From CAYJWS01 sp964373925 (GTDB lineage: Bacteria; Patescibacteriota; Patescibacteriia; Buchananbacterales; GWA2-38-13): DNA of 27,961 bases. The translations under genes were made by a program, and so were the position numbers. This document shows, in pieces, positions 21,509 to 27,961 of the stretch. Under the pieces are notes generated by a model. The model saw only the letters and a list, made by a program, of their open reading frames with translations. It ran no database searches and was not told the DNA's origin. The stretch is from positions 1 to 27,961 of the forward strand of contig CAYJWS010000009.1 in NCBI GenBank assembly GCA_964373925.1, in the 5' to 3' direction. Position 1 is the stretch's first letter. Each line of letters starts with the position of its first letter.

Positions 21509-22880
21509 CCATAAAACGAAAATTTTCGCCTTTCTTATGTGGATAACTAGAAGCTAATCTTACAATAAAAGCTAGTGGCACAACAACAAACAAAACGGCC
21601 ATAAGCCCAAAAAAAGAAGAATATGAGTACGATACGAGATAAAATATAAGGCTATAAAAAATAACGAAAACGTGAAAAAAAATATTATTTTTCTTGCCCT
21701 CTAAAACGTATATAAAGCATGGAAGGACCCAAATCACATACCATGGCTGAAACCAAAACGTAATAAAATAAAACCAAACAGATATCCACAAAAATATTTT
21801 TATACAACCGCGAAATGAATCTAGGCTTTTTCGCATCTTCCACAGTATCGCGGCATATCCAATGATAAAAATGAAAATGAAAATATTTTTTATCCTTGAA
21901 AAAACTTCCGGATCATAAGAAAAACTTTTATTCATCACGCTATATGCCAGGGAAAATGCCGGCGAGCTAAGCCTGGGGTTATGCAATGTCTCGCTGCCGA
22001 GGATGGAGGTAACCCCTGCATGAAAAGGGGCGTACGACCCAAACACGATAATGGCAATGGTGGCGCAGTAAAAAAAAATACGTTTCCACGAGGTTTTTTT
22101 CAAGATATATAATATATAGATCGGCAAAAAAATTATGAAAACGTATTTAACAAGCATAGATAAGGAAAAAAATATGATAGAAAAAAAATATTTCTCCTTT
22201 TTTAAAAAAATAAAAGACAATATAAGGAAAAAAACCAGTGCAATATCATTGTGTCCGCCTAAAACAACCCAATACAGCATCAAGGGATGTATAGCGAAAA
22301 GAAAAACTTTTTTCATATCCGCATTAAATAAATAATATGAAGCGAGTATCGCCGCTAAAAAAACCGCGAGTATCAATATTTTCAAGAAATAAACTCCTAA
22401 AATTATATTCGCGGTTAATAGCGCTGGCACTGCGGATAATAAAAGCCAGAGAGGGCCGTAATTAAAGCTCTGGTTCATCCAATTTTTAAGGAAAAATAAT
22501 GAAGCATCTCCCGCAAAATCCGCGGGCGCAAGCATATAAGGATTGGCATGGTAATACGCGAAAATTTTTGCGTGAAAAAAATATATATAGAGATCATGTA
22601 AGATAAATTCGGGGGGCTTCATGAAAAAAAAGAGCGCTATAAAAAAAAGCGCCGAAAGCGCCAAGATTAAGATAGTTTTTTTATTTTTTATATCAAAGGC
22701 GATCGTATGCTCAATGAGCAACCCGTACGACACCGCTATCGCGAACATTATAAAAAAAAGCGACCAGAACTCAAACTCACGGTCTACATTAAATCCAAAA
22801 AAATTCGTAAAAAATAAAAGTACTGAAAAAACGCAGTAGAGAGCCAAGCTAAAAAAAAATTTTGAACGTGTGCTCATCAT
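21504..22880 (-). CDS. Multi-pass GT-C-like glycosyltransferase (polyprenol-phosphate-sugar type)
   Basis: With the start at 22880 (MMSTRSKFF) the product is 458 residues with about eleven to twelve hydrophobic helices. Features fitting GT-C mannosyltransferase-like enzymes are an acidic site in the first long external loop (FILHDLYIYFFHA), NPYMLAP, NYGPLWLLLSAVPALL, HPLMLYWVVLGGHNDIALVFF and LVKYVFIIFLPIYIL, with WFQPWYVIWVLPC near the C-terminus. Such enzymes transfer sugars from polyprenyl-phosphate donors at the outer face of the membrane. The frame extends to 22943, but that part is repeat DNA (MRARRSNLRRG). An AAGGAGG at about 22914-22920 lies too far (about 30 bases) to serve 22880 in the usual way. 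The sugar and acceptor are unknown; the neighbouring secreted proteins are possible acceptors. Confidence 0.75.
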   Translation of the reverse strand: MMSTRSKFFFSLALYCVFSVLLFFTNFFGFNVDREFEFWSLFFIMFAIAVSYGLLIEHTIAFDIKNKKTILILALSALFFIALFFFMKPPEFILHDLYIYFFHAKIFAYYHANPYMLAPADFAGDASLFFLKNWMNQSFNYGPLWLLLSAVPALLTANIILGVYFLKILILAVFLAAILASYYLFNADMKKVFLFAIHPLMLYWVVLGGHNDIALVFFLILSFIFLKKEKYFFSIIFFSLSMLVKYVFIIFLPIYILYILKKTSWKRIFFYCATIAIIVFGSYAPFHAGVTSILGSETLHNPRLSSPAFSLAYSVMNKSFSYDPEVFSRIKNIFIFIFIIGYAAILWKMRKSLDSFRGCIKIFLWISVWFYFITFWFQPWYVIWVLPCFIYVLEGKKNNIFFHVFVIFYSLIFYLVSYSYSSFFGLMAVLFVVVPLAFIVRLASSYPHKKGENFRFMV

Positions 22881-22920
22881 ATGGGTGCGTGCCTGCGTTT
22901 TTTTATTTATTCCCCTCCTT

Positions 22921-23030
22921 AGATTGCTTCGCCGGGCTCGCAATGACCTAATCTTTTGGTCATCCCGAATTCATTTCGGGATCTAAATATAGATTGCTTC
23001 TTCCCGAAAGTTTTCGTGGATCGCAATGAC
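22921..23030. repeat. Two copies of a GTCATTGCG/GAAGCAATCT palindromic repeat
   Basis: AGATTGCTTC ... CGCAATGAC occurs twice (22921-22948 and 22991-23030) with different cores (GCCGGGCT; TTCCCGAAAGTTTTCGTGGAT-like). Between them is a separate hairpin ATCCCGAA / TTCGGGAT (22962-22969 with 22975-22982). This is an intergenic element type common across bacterial phyla. The remaining sequence to 23137 shows no gene. Confidence 0.75.
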
Positions 23031-23137
23031 ATGGGGAACATTAATACTTCATCGGCGAACTTTTGGATTCTTTCACTTGAATACAACTGCCTTACAATAT
23101 GTCTTTATCGTTTGTTATCCCAGCCTACAAATATATT

Positions 23138-25990
23138 TTATAAAATTTTCTTTAAATATCTTCCGGTGTATGAGCGCGATACTTTCACAATCTCTTTCGG
23201 CGTGCCTTCGGCAATAATTTCGCCTCCCCGATCCCCTCCTTCGGGACCCATGTCAATCACCCAGTCACTTGATTTTATCACATCAAGGTTGTGCTCGATA
23301 ATAAGAACTGTATTTCCCTTTTCAACAAGATGATTGAGCACCCCAAGAAGATGCTTGATGTCTTCAAAATGCAGTCCAGTGGTGGGCTCATCAAGAATAT
23401 AAAGTGTTTTTCCGGTTGCACGCCGCGAAAGCTCAGTCGCCAGCTTCACCCTCTGCGCCTCTCCGCCAGAAAGTGTAATCGCGCTCTGTCCAAGCTTGAT
23501 ATATCCAAGCCCGACGTCATAAAGCGTTTTGAGCTTGTCATAGATAATCGGCTGCCGCGAAAAAAATTTCATCGCCTCTTCAACCGACATATTTAAAACA
23601 TCAGAAATATTCTTCCCCATATAATGGATCTCCAAAACTTCTTTTTGATACCGCTCGCCCCGGCATTCTTCACATTGTATGTATACGTCGGGCAAAAATT
23701 GCATCTCAATTTTCACAACGCCCTCGCCACTGCAGTTTTCGCATCGTCCGCCCTTTGCGTTAAAGCTGAATTTTCCAACGTCATATCTTCGGATCTTCGC
23801 CTCGGGAATTTGGGAAAAAAGGTCCCGTATATAGGTGAATACTCCCGTGTAGGTTGCCGGATTTGAGCGAGGAGTCCTGCCTATGGGCGACTGGTCAATG
23901 GATATAACCTTATCTATATGTTCAATACCACGTATTTCTTTATGCTTTCCGGGATTATCCTTGGCGTGATAAAACTTTTTGAGAAGCGCCCTAACTAATA
24001 TATCAAGCATAAGAGTAGATTTGCCCGATCCGGAAACACCGGTTAAACACACAAACACACCTAAGGGAATTTTGACATTAACATTTTTCAAGTTAAATTC
24101 GGATGCGCCGATAATCTCAATATATTTTCCGCTTCCCTTGCGGTAATTCTTTGGAGGTGTAATAATTTTTCTTCCAGAAAGATACTGTCCCGTGAGCGAG
24201 GAGGCGTCTTTCATGATCTCCAATGGCTTTCCCTGTGAAACTATCTTTCCGCCATATTCTCCGGCACCCGGGCCGATATCCACGATCTCGTCTGCCGCCA
24301 TCATGGTCTGCTCGTCATGCTCAACCACTATAACGGTATTGCCGATGTCGCGAAGGCGCTGGAGCGTCGCAATAAGCTGTTGATTGTCTTTTTGATGCAA
24401 GCCTATAGACGGCTCATCAAGAATATACACAACGCCGCTTAAATTCAGCCCAAGCTGTGTTGCGAGCCGAATCCTCTGCGCCTCTCCGCCGGAAAGGCTC
24501 TCGGCAGAGCGGTCAAGCGCCAGATAGCTTAGCCCCACCTCTATAAGAAAACTTAGTCTTGTCAAGACTTCTTTAGCGATTGATTCGGAAATCTTTTTCT
24601 CTTTCGCGGAAAAAACGTCTTTGCCATTTTTCTTTTTTAAAAATTCCCTAAAAAATTCTCTTGACTCAAGTATATTCATCGAAGAAAGTTCGTAAATATT
24701 CTTATTAAGCACGGTAACGGAGAGCGATTCCGGCTTAAGTCTTTTGCCGATGCATTCGGGACAGATGGATATTCTCATATACTGCACTATTTCTTGGCGC
24801 AAATAATCCGAGCTGGTTTCAAGATATTTTGCTCCAAGAATATTCACGACTCCTTCAAATATTTTTGATTCGCCATTTTCAAGCGCATATTCCTTGTCGC
24901 CAGTTCCGTAAAAAATAATTTTTAATGCCTGCGGAGAAAGATCGGAAACAGGAATATCCAAAGAGAATTTTTTATCCTTGGACACCGCGTGCAAAATCTG
25001 CCAATACCAATGTTGGTTTGAAAAATTCCTTGCCCATGGTTTTATCGCGCCCTGGGCGAGCGTAAGCCTTTTGTTTGGTATGACAAGCTCCGGATCCACC
25101 TCAAGGCATGTGCCAAGCCCAGAGCACTTTTGGCATGCGCCTGCGGGACTGTTGAAAGAAAAATTTCTTGGCTCAATGCTTGGAAGGCGTATATTGCATT
25201 TCAGGCAATGGTAGTATTGAGAAAAAAATATATCCTTTTTGTGCAATTCGTCATGTATTATTATCTGCCCATTTCCAAAATCAAGCGCCTCATTGACTGC
25301 TTTCTCGGCTTCATGCCGAACCCAAAGGCTGTTTTTTGAATCCCCAAGATCTATTTCTCTAATAAGAAGCTCCACCGTGTATGTCTTTTCTTTGTCACGG
25401 CGCAGGCTCCCAAGCTCGGAGAGGTTTATGAGCATACCGTTTACGCGCACAGAGTGATATCCGGCCTTTGAAAGTTCACTCAATGTTTTAAAGTAATCCG
25501 CATTTTCGTGTTCAACAAGAGGAGAAAAAATTTTTATTTTTTTCCCTGATGTACCGCCCATTTTGAGCAGTGCATTTACTATCTGCGCCGGCGTTTCTTG
25601 AAAAATTTCATTTTGGCATTTGGGGCAATGCACCCGCCCTATTCTCGCGTACAAAAGCCGCAAGTAATCATAAATCTCCGTAACGGTGCCCACGGTTGAA
25701 CGCGGATTTGATGTTGTTGAGCGCTGATCTATGGAAATAGCGGGAGAGAGCCCGTTGATCTGGTCAACGTCGGGCTTATCCATAACCCCTAAAAACTGCT
25801 TCGCGTAATTTGACATGCTCTCTACATACCTTCTTTGGCCTTCAGCGTATATCGTATCAAACGCCAAAGAGGACTTCCCCGATCCGGAGATGCCCGTAAA
25901 AACTATGAGTTTATTTTTTGGAATTTTTATAGAGACATTTTTGAGATTGTGCACTCGTGCGCCTCGAACTTCAATAAACCGTGATTGCAT
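23138..25990 (-). CDS. uvrA: UvrA, excision nuclease ATPase subunit
   Basis: UvrA is the damage-recognition ATPase that loads UvrB in nucleotide excision repair. The 950-residue length is typical. Walker A motifs are GISGSGKS (33-40) and GVSGSGKS (about residue 650). ABC signatures are LSGGEAQRIRLA (about 495) and LSGGEAQRVKLA (about 840), each followed by an ILDEPSIGLH or ILDEPTTGLH Walker B. Zinc-binding cysteine pairs are seen: CPKC (about 122), CLKC/CQKC (about 262-290) and CENC/CEEC (about 745-770). GQRRYVESMSNYAKQFL and the GRTPRSNPATYTGVF loop are also conserved UvrA sequence. The gene is monocistronic with its own promoter. Nothing is truncated, and it looks like ordinary UvrA rather than a transporter or drug-resistance homologue. 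Confidence 0.98.
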   Translation of the reverse strand: MQSRFIEVRGARVHNLKNVSIKIPKNKLIVFTGISGSGKSSLAFDTIYAEGQRRYVESMSNYAKQFLGVMDKPDVDQINGLSPAISIDQRSTTSNPRSTVGTVTEIYDYLRLLYARIGRVHCPKCQNEIFQETPAQIVNALLKMGGTSGKKIKIFSPLVEHENADYFKTLSELSKAGYHSVRVNGMLINLSELGSLRRDKEKTYTVELLIREIDLGDSKNSLWVRHEAEKAVNEALDFGNGQIIIHDELHKKDIFFSQYYHCLKCNIRLPSIEPRNFSFNSPAGACQKCSGLGTCLEVDPELVIPNKRLTLAQGAIKPWARNFSNQHWYWQILHAVSKDKKFSLDIPVSDLSPQALKIIFYGTGDKEYALENGESKIFEGVVNILGAKYLETSSDYLRQEIVQYMRISICPECIGKRLKPESLSVTVLNKNIYELSSMNILESREFFREFLKKKNGKDVFSAKEKKISESIAKEVLTRLSFLIEVGLSYLALDRSAESLSGGEAQRIRLATQLGLNLSGVVYILDEPSIGLHQKDNQQLIATLQRLRDIGNTVIVVEHDEQTMMAADEIVDIGPGAGEYGGKIVSQGKPLEIMKDASSLTGQYLSGRKIITPPKNYRKGSGKYIEIIGASEFNLKNVNVKIPLGVFVCLTGVSGSGKSTLMLDILVRALLKKFYHAKDNPGKHKEIRGIEHIDKVISIDQSPIGRTPRSNPATYTGVFTYIRDLFSQIPEAKIRRYDVGKFSFNAKGGRCENCSGEGVVKIEMQFLPDVYIQCEECRGERYQKEVLEIHYMGKNISDVLNMSVEEAMKFFSRQPIIYDKLKTLYDVGLGYIKLGQSAITLSGGEAQRVKLATELSRRATGKTLYILDEPTTGLHFEDIKHLLGVLNHLVEKGNTVLIIEHNLDVIKSSDWVIDMGPEGGDRGGEIIAEGTPKEIVKVSRSYTGRYLKKIL

Positions 25991-26004
25991 AAGAATATAA
26001 AAAT

Positions 26005-26064
26005 GGATAATGGGCCCTCTCCTGATTAATTATCCATTATAGAGGAAAACATCCCAAGAGTCAA
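26005..26064 (-). promoter_or_regulatory. Predicted uvrA promoter with leader hairpin
   Basis: Minus strand: -35 TTGACT (26059-26064), 17-base spacer, -10 TATAAT (26036-26041), a near-consensus sigma70 promoter. The expected start (about 26029) coincides with the edge of an inverted repeat GGATAAT / ATTATCC (26005-26011 and 26029-26035), which could form a 5' hairpin or bind a regulator. No LexA-box-like sequence is evident. Confidence 0.75.
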
Positions 26065-26118
26065 ATAAAGCCTCCTATAAACAAGGCTATTTTTCTTATG
26101 AAACACATCTATAACCCT

Positions 26119-26138
26119 CCCCCGAAAGCTTTCGGGGG
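26119..26138. repeat. 20-bp perfect palindrome CCCCCGAAAGCTTTCGGGGG
   Basis: Perfect palindrome 23 bases after the stop of the VirB2-like gene. There is no T-run after it on the minus strand, so termination is doubtful. It shares its outer and central bases with the palindromes at 10929-10948 and 15364-15383. Confidence 0.9.
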
Positions 26139-26161
26139 TGTTTAGCGGAGAGGAATAAAAA

Positions 26162-27109
26162 CTATTTTCCATCGGGAGAAATACGAAAATGTCTTAATAC
26201 TTCGCAGGGTTTATCATATTTTGTACACGCTTCCCATTTATTATTTTGGCCGAAAGTTAAAATCAATGTATCTCTACAGCCCGTATGCGCATCGCCACTT
26301 CCAATAAAAGGTTTACCATCATTGCATACAGTTCCCACTCTCCTTGCCGTATTTGGATTAAACTCCTCTTCTTTTCCTATATCATATACAACGCATAAAC
26401 AGCTTGGCACATTGACTGATTCACAGGCAAGCCACCCCGAACCATATAAGCCTGCAAGAACTGATTCGCATGTATCGCCTTTTTTTGGGTCTAAAAGAAC
26501 GGTTAGAATCATTTGGTCCGCGGCTTTATTGTAACAGCACGACTGTCCGCTTTGAATATCTGGCCCCTTAATCTCTGGCAACGTGAGCTCCACAAGCCTT
26601 GGATTGATGGTTTGCAGAATTATGAAAGAGAAGAGGGCTATGATAATACCAATAATGGCATTGGAGATGTATCCTTTGGCTTTGCCAACTCTATCCGGCG
26701 AACCTCCAGCAGTAAGCCATTGAAACCCTGCCATCATCATCATGAATATGCCAAGGGTTATTGCAATCCATATGGCAAAGCGATACATGACCCTGATATA
26801 TTCTGGAAAAATAGTCTTTGCGTCTGCCTTTTCCACGATATCAGAGCCTGGGAATGGCACCTGGAGGCAGAGCTTGTCCGGAGGACAGACGCATTTCACC
26901 TTATCCTCGCTACATACTCTGTCGGGATAATAACTTCCTTTACAGAGAGTCTGGGCGTCTTGTCCATACCGACTTTCTTGTTCTTTGCCTACATTTTCAC
27001 AAAATCCCAAGGTATCATAAAAACAACACCCGCTGTTTTGCGCGAATGAAGTATTGGGAAAAAACAGAAAAAAAAGAAAAAATGCGGATATTAAATATTT
27101 GAAAAACAT
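26162..27109 (-). CDS. VirB2/TrbC-like two-helix membrane protein with Cys-rich ectodomains
   Basis: From the ATG at 27109 the product is 315 residues with a signal peptide (MFFKYLISAFFLFFLFFPNTSFAQ, cleavage near 23). The longer frame to 27187 would overlap the upstream gene and spoil the signal. Two transmembrane helices at about 108-128 and 148-168 are joined by a short basic loop (WLTAGGSPDRVGKAKGYISNA). This is the layout of VirB2/TrbC-type pilins and their CPR relatives. It differs from a simple pilin by a Cys-rich N-terminal domain (eight cysteines, 28-81) and a Cys-rich C-terminal domain (ten cysteines, 191-302), both probably outside. It follows the DsbA-like gene by 43 bases, so a folding helper and a disulfide-rich client are co-transcribed. 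Whether it polymerises is unknown. Confidence 0.75.
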   Translation of the reverse strand: MFFKYLISAFFLFFLFFPNTSFAQNSGCCFYDTLGFCENVGKEQESRYGQDAQTLCKGSYYPDRVCSEDKVKCVCPPDKLCLQVPFPGSDIVEKADAKTIFPEYIRVMYRFAIWIAITLGIFMMMMAGFQWLTAGGSPDRVGKAKGYISNAIIGIIIALFSFIILQTINPRLVELTLPEIKGPDIQSGQSCCYNKAADQMILTVLLDPKKGDTCESVLAGLYGSGWLACESVNVPSCLCVVYDIGKEEEFNPNTARRVGTVCNDGKPFIGSGDAHTGCRDTLILTFGQNNKWEACTKYDKPCEVLRHFRISPDGK

Positions 27110-27152
27110 ATAAGGTATCTTCAAAAGGCTATAAAAAATAAATGCATTAAGC

Positions 27153-27902
27153 TTACTTTTGCTGGAGAGAGCCAGATAAGTAGTCAACTGCCTGTTTTAT
27201 ATTCTCAAGCGTGGGTGCGCCTTCAATAATTCTGTTTTTTACAAGAAATGCCGGAGTTGATTGGATGCCAATATCAATCCCATCGCTCATGTCCTGCTTG
27301 ATAAGTTCAATATATCTTTTTTCGTCAAAGCATGTGTTAAACTGCTGTGAGTTTAGGCCAATATTTTTTGCGATGTTTTTTATGGCATAACCCGAAAGGC
27401 TTTCTTCCGTGCCAAATAGAGCATTATTCATTTCTAAAAACTTTCCCTGTTCATGGGCGCATTCCGCTCCCATGGCCGCATCAAGCGCGTGCGGATGGAG
27501 CTTTGTCACCGGAAATTGCCGCATGACAAATCGCGCCTTATCCCCGTAATACGGGTCTCGTATAAAAGCATTAATGGCGCTTGAGGCTTCCCTGCAAAAC
27601 TCGCATTCATAGTCGATAAATACCACAAAAACTATAGGCGCCGAATTGTTACCAACAATAGGCCTTCCTTCTCCAAAAATCCCGTCTTTGTTTTGGCCTT
27701 GAGATGTGCCAAATATCTGTTCGGGGGTAATTTTTCCGGAGCGCAGCCCCTTGTAAACGGTATAGACGTAAATTCCCGATGCTATGGAAACAGAAAAAAA
27801 TATTCCTAGTAATAAAATAAAAAATACCATGTACCACCTCGTATACGGCTTTTTTTGAGAAGGCTTATGAAGCAAAGTAAAATGCGCGGATCGGCTGTCC
27901 AT
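27153..27902 (-). CDS. Membrane-anchored DsbA-family thiol:disulfide oxidoreductase
   Basis: A 249-residue protein with a short cytoplasmic N-terminus, one transmembrane helix (about 24-46) and an extracytoplasmic thioredoxin-fold domain. The strand VFVVFIDYECEFC ends in the active-site CEFC (100-103). The helical insertion (EQGKFLEMNNALFG) and the cis-proline loop STPAFLV (215-221) are typical of DsbA/BdbD-like Thioredoxin_4 proteins. These oxidise or isomerise disulfides in exported proteins. The company of many exported Cys-rich proteins in this window, one of them directly downstream, makes disulfide formation the likely role; no DsbB- or VKOR-like partner is in view. Start at 27902 is supported by a TATAAT just upstream. 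Confidence 0.9.
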   Translation of the reverse strand: MDSRSAHFTLLHKPSQKKPYTRWYMVFFILLLGIFFSVSIASGIYVYTVYKGLRSGKITPEQIFGTSQGQNKDGIFGEGRPIVGNNSAPIVFVVFIDYECEFCREASSAINAFIRDPYYGDKARFVMRQFPVTKLHPHALDAAMGAECAHEQGKFLEMNNALFGTEESLSGYAIKNIAKNIGLNSQQFNTCFDEKRYIELIKQDMSDGIDIGIQSTPAFLVKNRIIEGAPTLENIKQAVDYLSGSLQQK

Positions 27903-27915
27903 AGAATGGCTATTA

Positions 27916-27921
27916 ATTATA
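27916..27921 (-). promoter_or_regulatory. Candidate -10 element of the DsbA-like operon
   Basis: TATAAT on the minus strand, 13 bases before the ATG. Transcription would begin about 7 bases before the start codon, giving a nearly leaderless message. No good -35 is found at the right distance. Confidence 0.5.
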
Positions 27922-27961
27922 TTTTAACATAAATGAAACACATTTGTAACTCCAATCCCCC

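Noticed and set aside
22881..22943. Upstream extension of the glycosyltransferase frame
   Set aside because: Encoded by intergenic repeat sequence (RARRSNLRRG); the hydrophobic N-terminus starts properly from 22880.
23138..25990. UvrA as a possible defence or drug-export ABC protein
   Set aside because: Length, zinc cysteines and the two LSGGEAQR signatures are those of ordinary housekeeping UvrA.
1..27961. tRNA, rRNA or other structured RNA genes
   Set aside because: No cloverleaf-like or rRNA-like sequence noticed in the gaps; an automated tRNA/Rfam scan would be decisive but could not be run.

Overview
The window looks like chromosomal DNA of a Candidate Phyla Radiation bacterium (Patescibacteria, most likely Parcubacteria-like). 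This is inferred from gene content, not from a marker-gene tree. The pointers are secreted thrombospondin-type-3 (TSP3) proteins with a repeated 'GEAWYV' module, a stand-alone riboflavin kinase domain, VirB2-like and TrbL/VirB6-like membrane proteins beside a giant Cys-rich secreted protein, weak Shine-Dalgarno signals, and short palindromic repeats between and inside genes. UGA is used as a stop, so this is not the recoded Gracilibacteria-type code. All genes except one small one are on the minus strand.

Read in the direction of transcription (right to left). 27.9-26.2 kb: a membrane-anchored DsbA-like oxidoreductase and a VirB2/TrbC-like two-helix protein with a Cys-rich ectodomain. 26.0-23.1 kb: uvrA with its own sigma70-type promoter. 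23.1-22.9 kb: a repeat-filled gap. 22.9-21.5 kb: a GT-C-type membrane glycosyltransferase candidate. 21.5-20.2 kb: two adjacent, mutually homologous secreted Cys-rich proteins of no family I recognise, closed by a textbook terminator. 20.1-14.3 kb: an apparent operon leuS - TSP3 protein - riboflavin kinase - FemAB-like transferase, closed by a 50-bp perfect palindrome. 14.3-13.9 kb: a gap with a MITE-like hairpin element. 13.9-11.98 kb: tsaC/yrdC-like and rsmA/ksgA genes with a small secreted Cys-rich gene on the plus strand between them. 11.8-1.6 kb: a TSP3 membrane protein, then a ~3070-residue secreted Cys-rich protein. 1.6 kb to the left edge: a polytopic TrbL/VirB6-like protein, tightly linked to the giant gene and cut by the window edge.

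The secreted and envelope genes fit one theme, a disulfide-stabilised surface apparatus: a giant Cys-rich exoprotein, a VirB6-like channel component, a VirB2-like protein, further Cys-rich exoproteins and a DsbA-like thiol oxidoreductase to fold them. That they work together is inference from sequence and neighbourhood.

The most unusual single gene is leuS. It encodes a complete-looking leucyl-tRNA synthetase into which a whole alpha/beta-hydrolase domain (RBBP9/YdeN type, with GHSLG nucleophile elbow) has been inserted at the zinc knuckle. It also carries an in-frame palindromic repeat and four heptamer-based tandem-repeat tracts in surface loops. The window further holds a set of 20-bp GC-rich palindromes sharing CCCCCGNNAGCTNNCGGGGG whose variable positions covary; one forms the 3' end of the riboflavin kinase gene.
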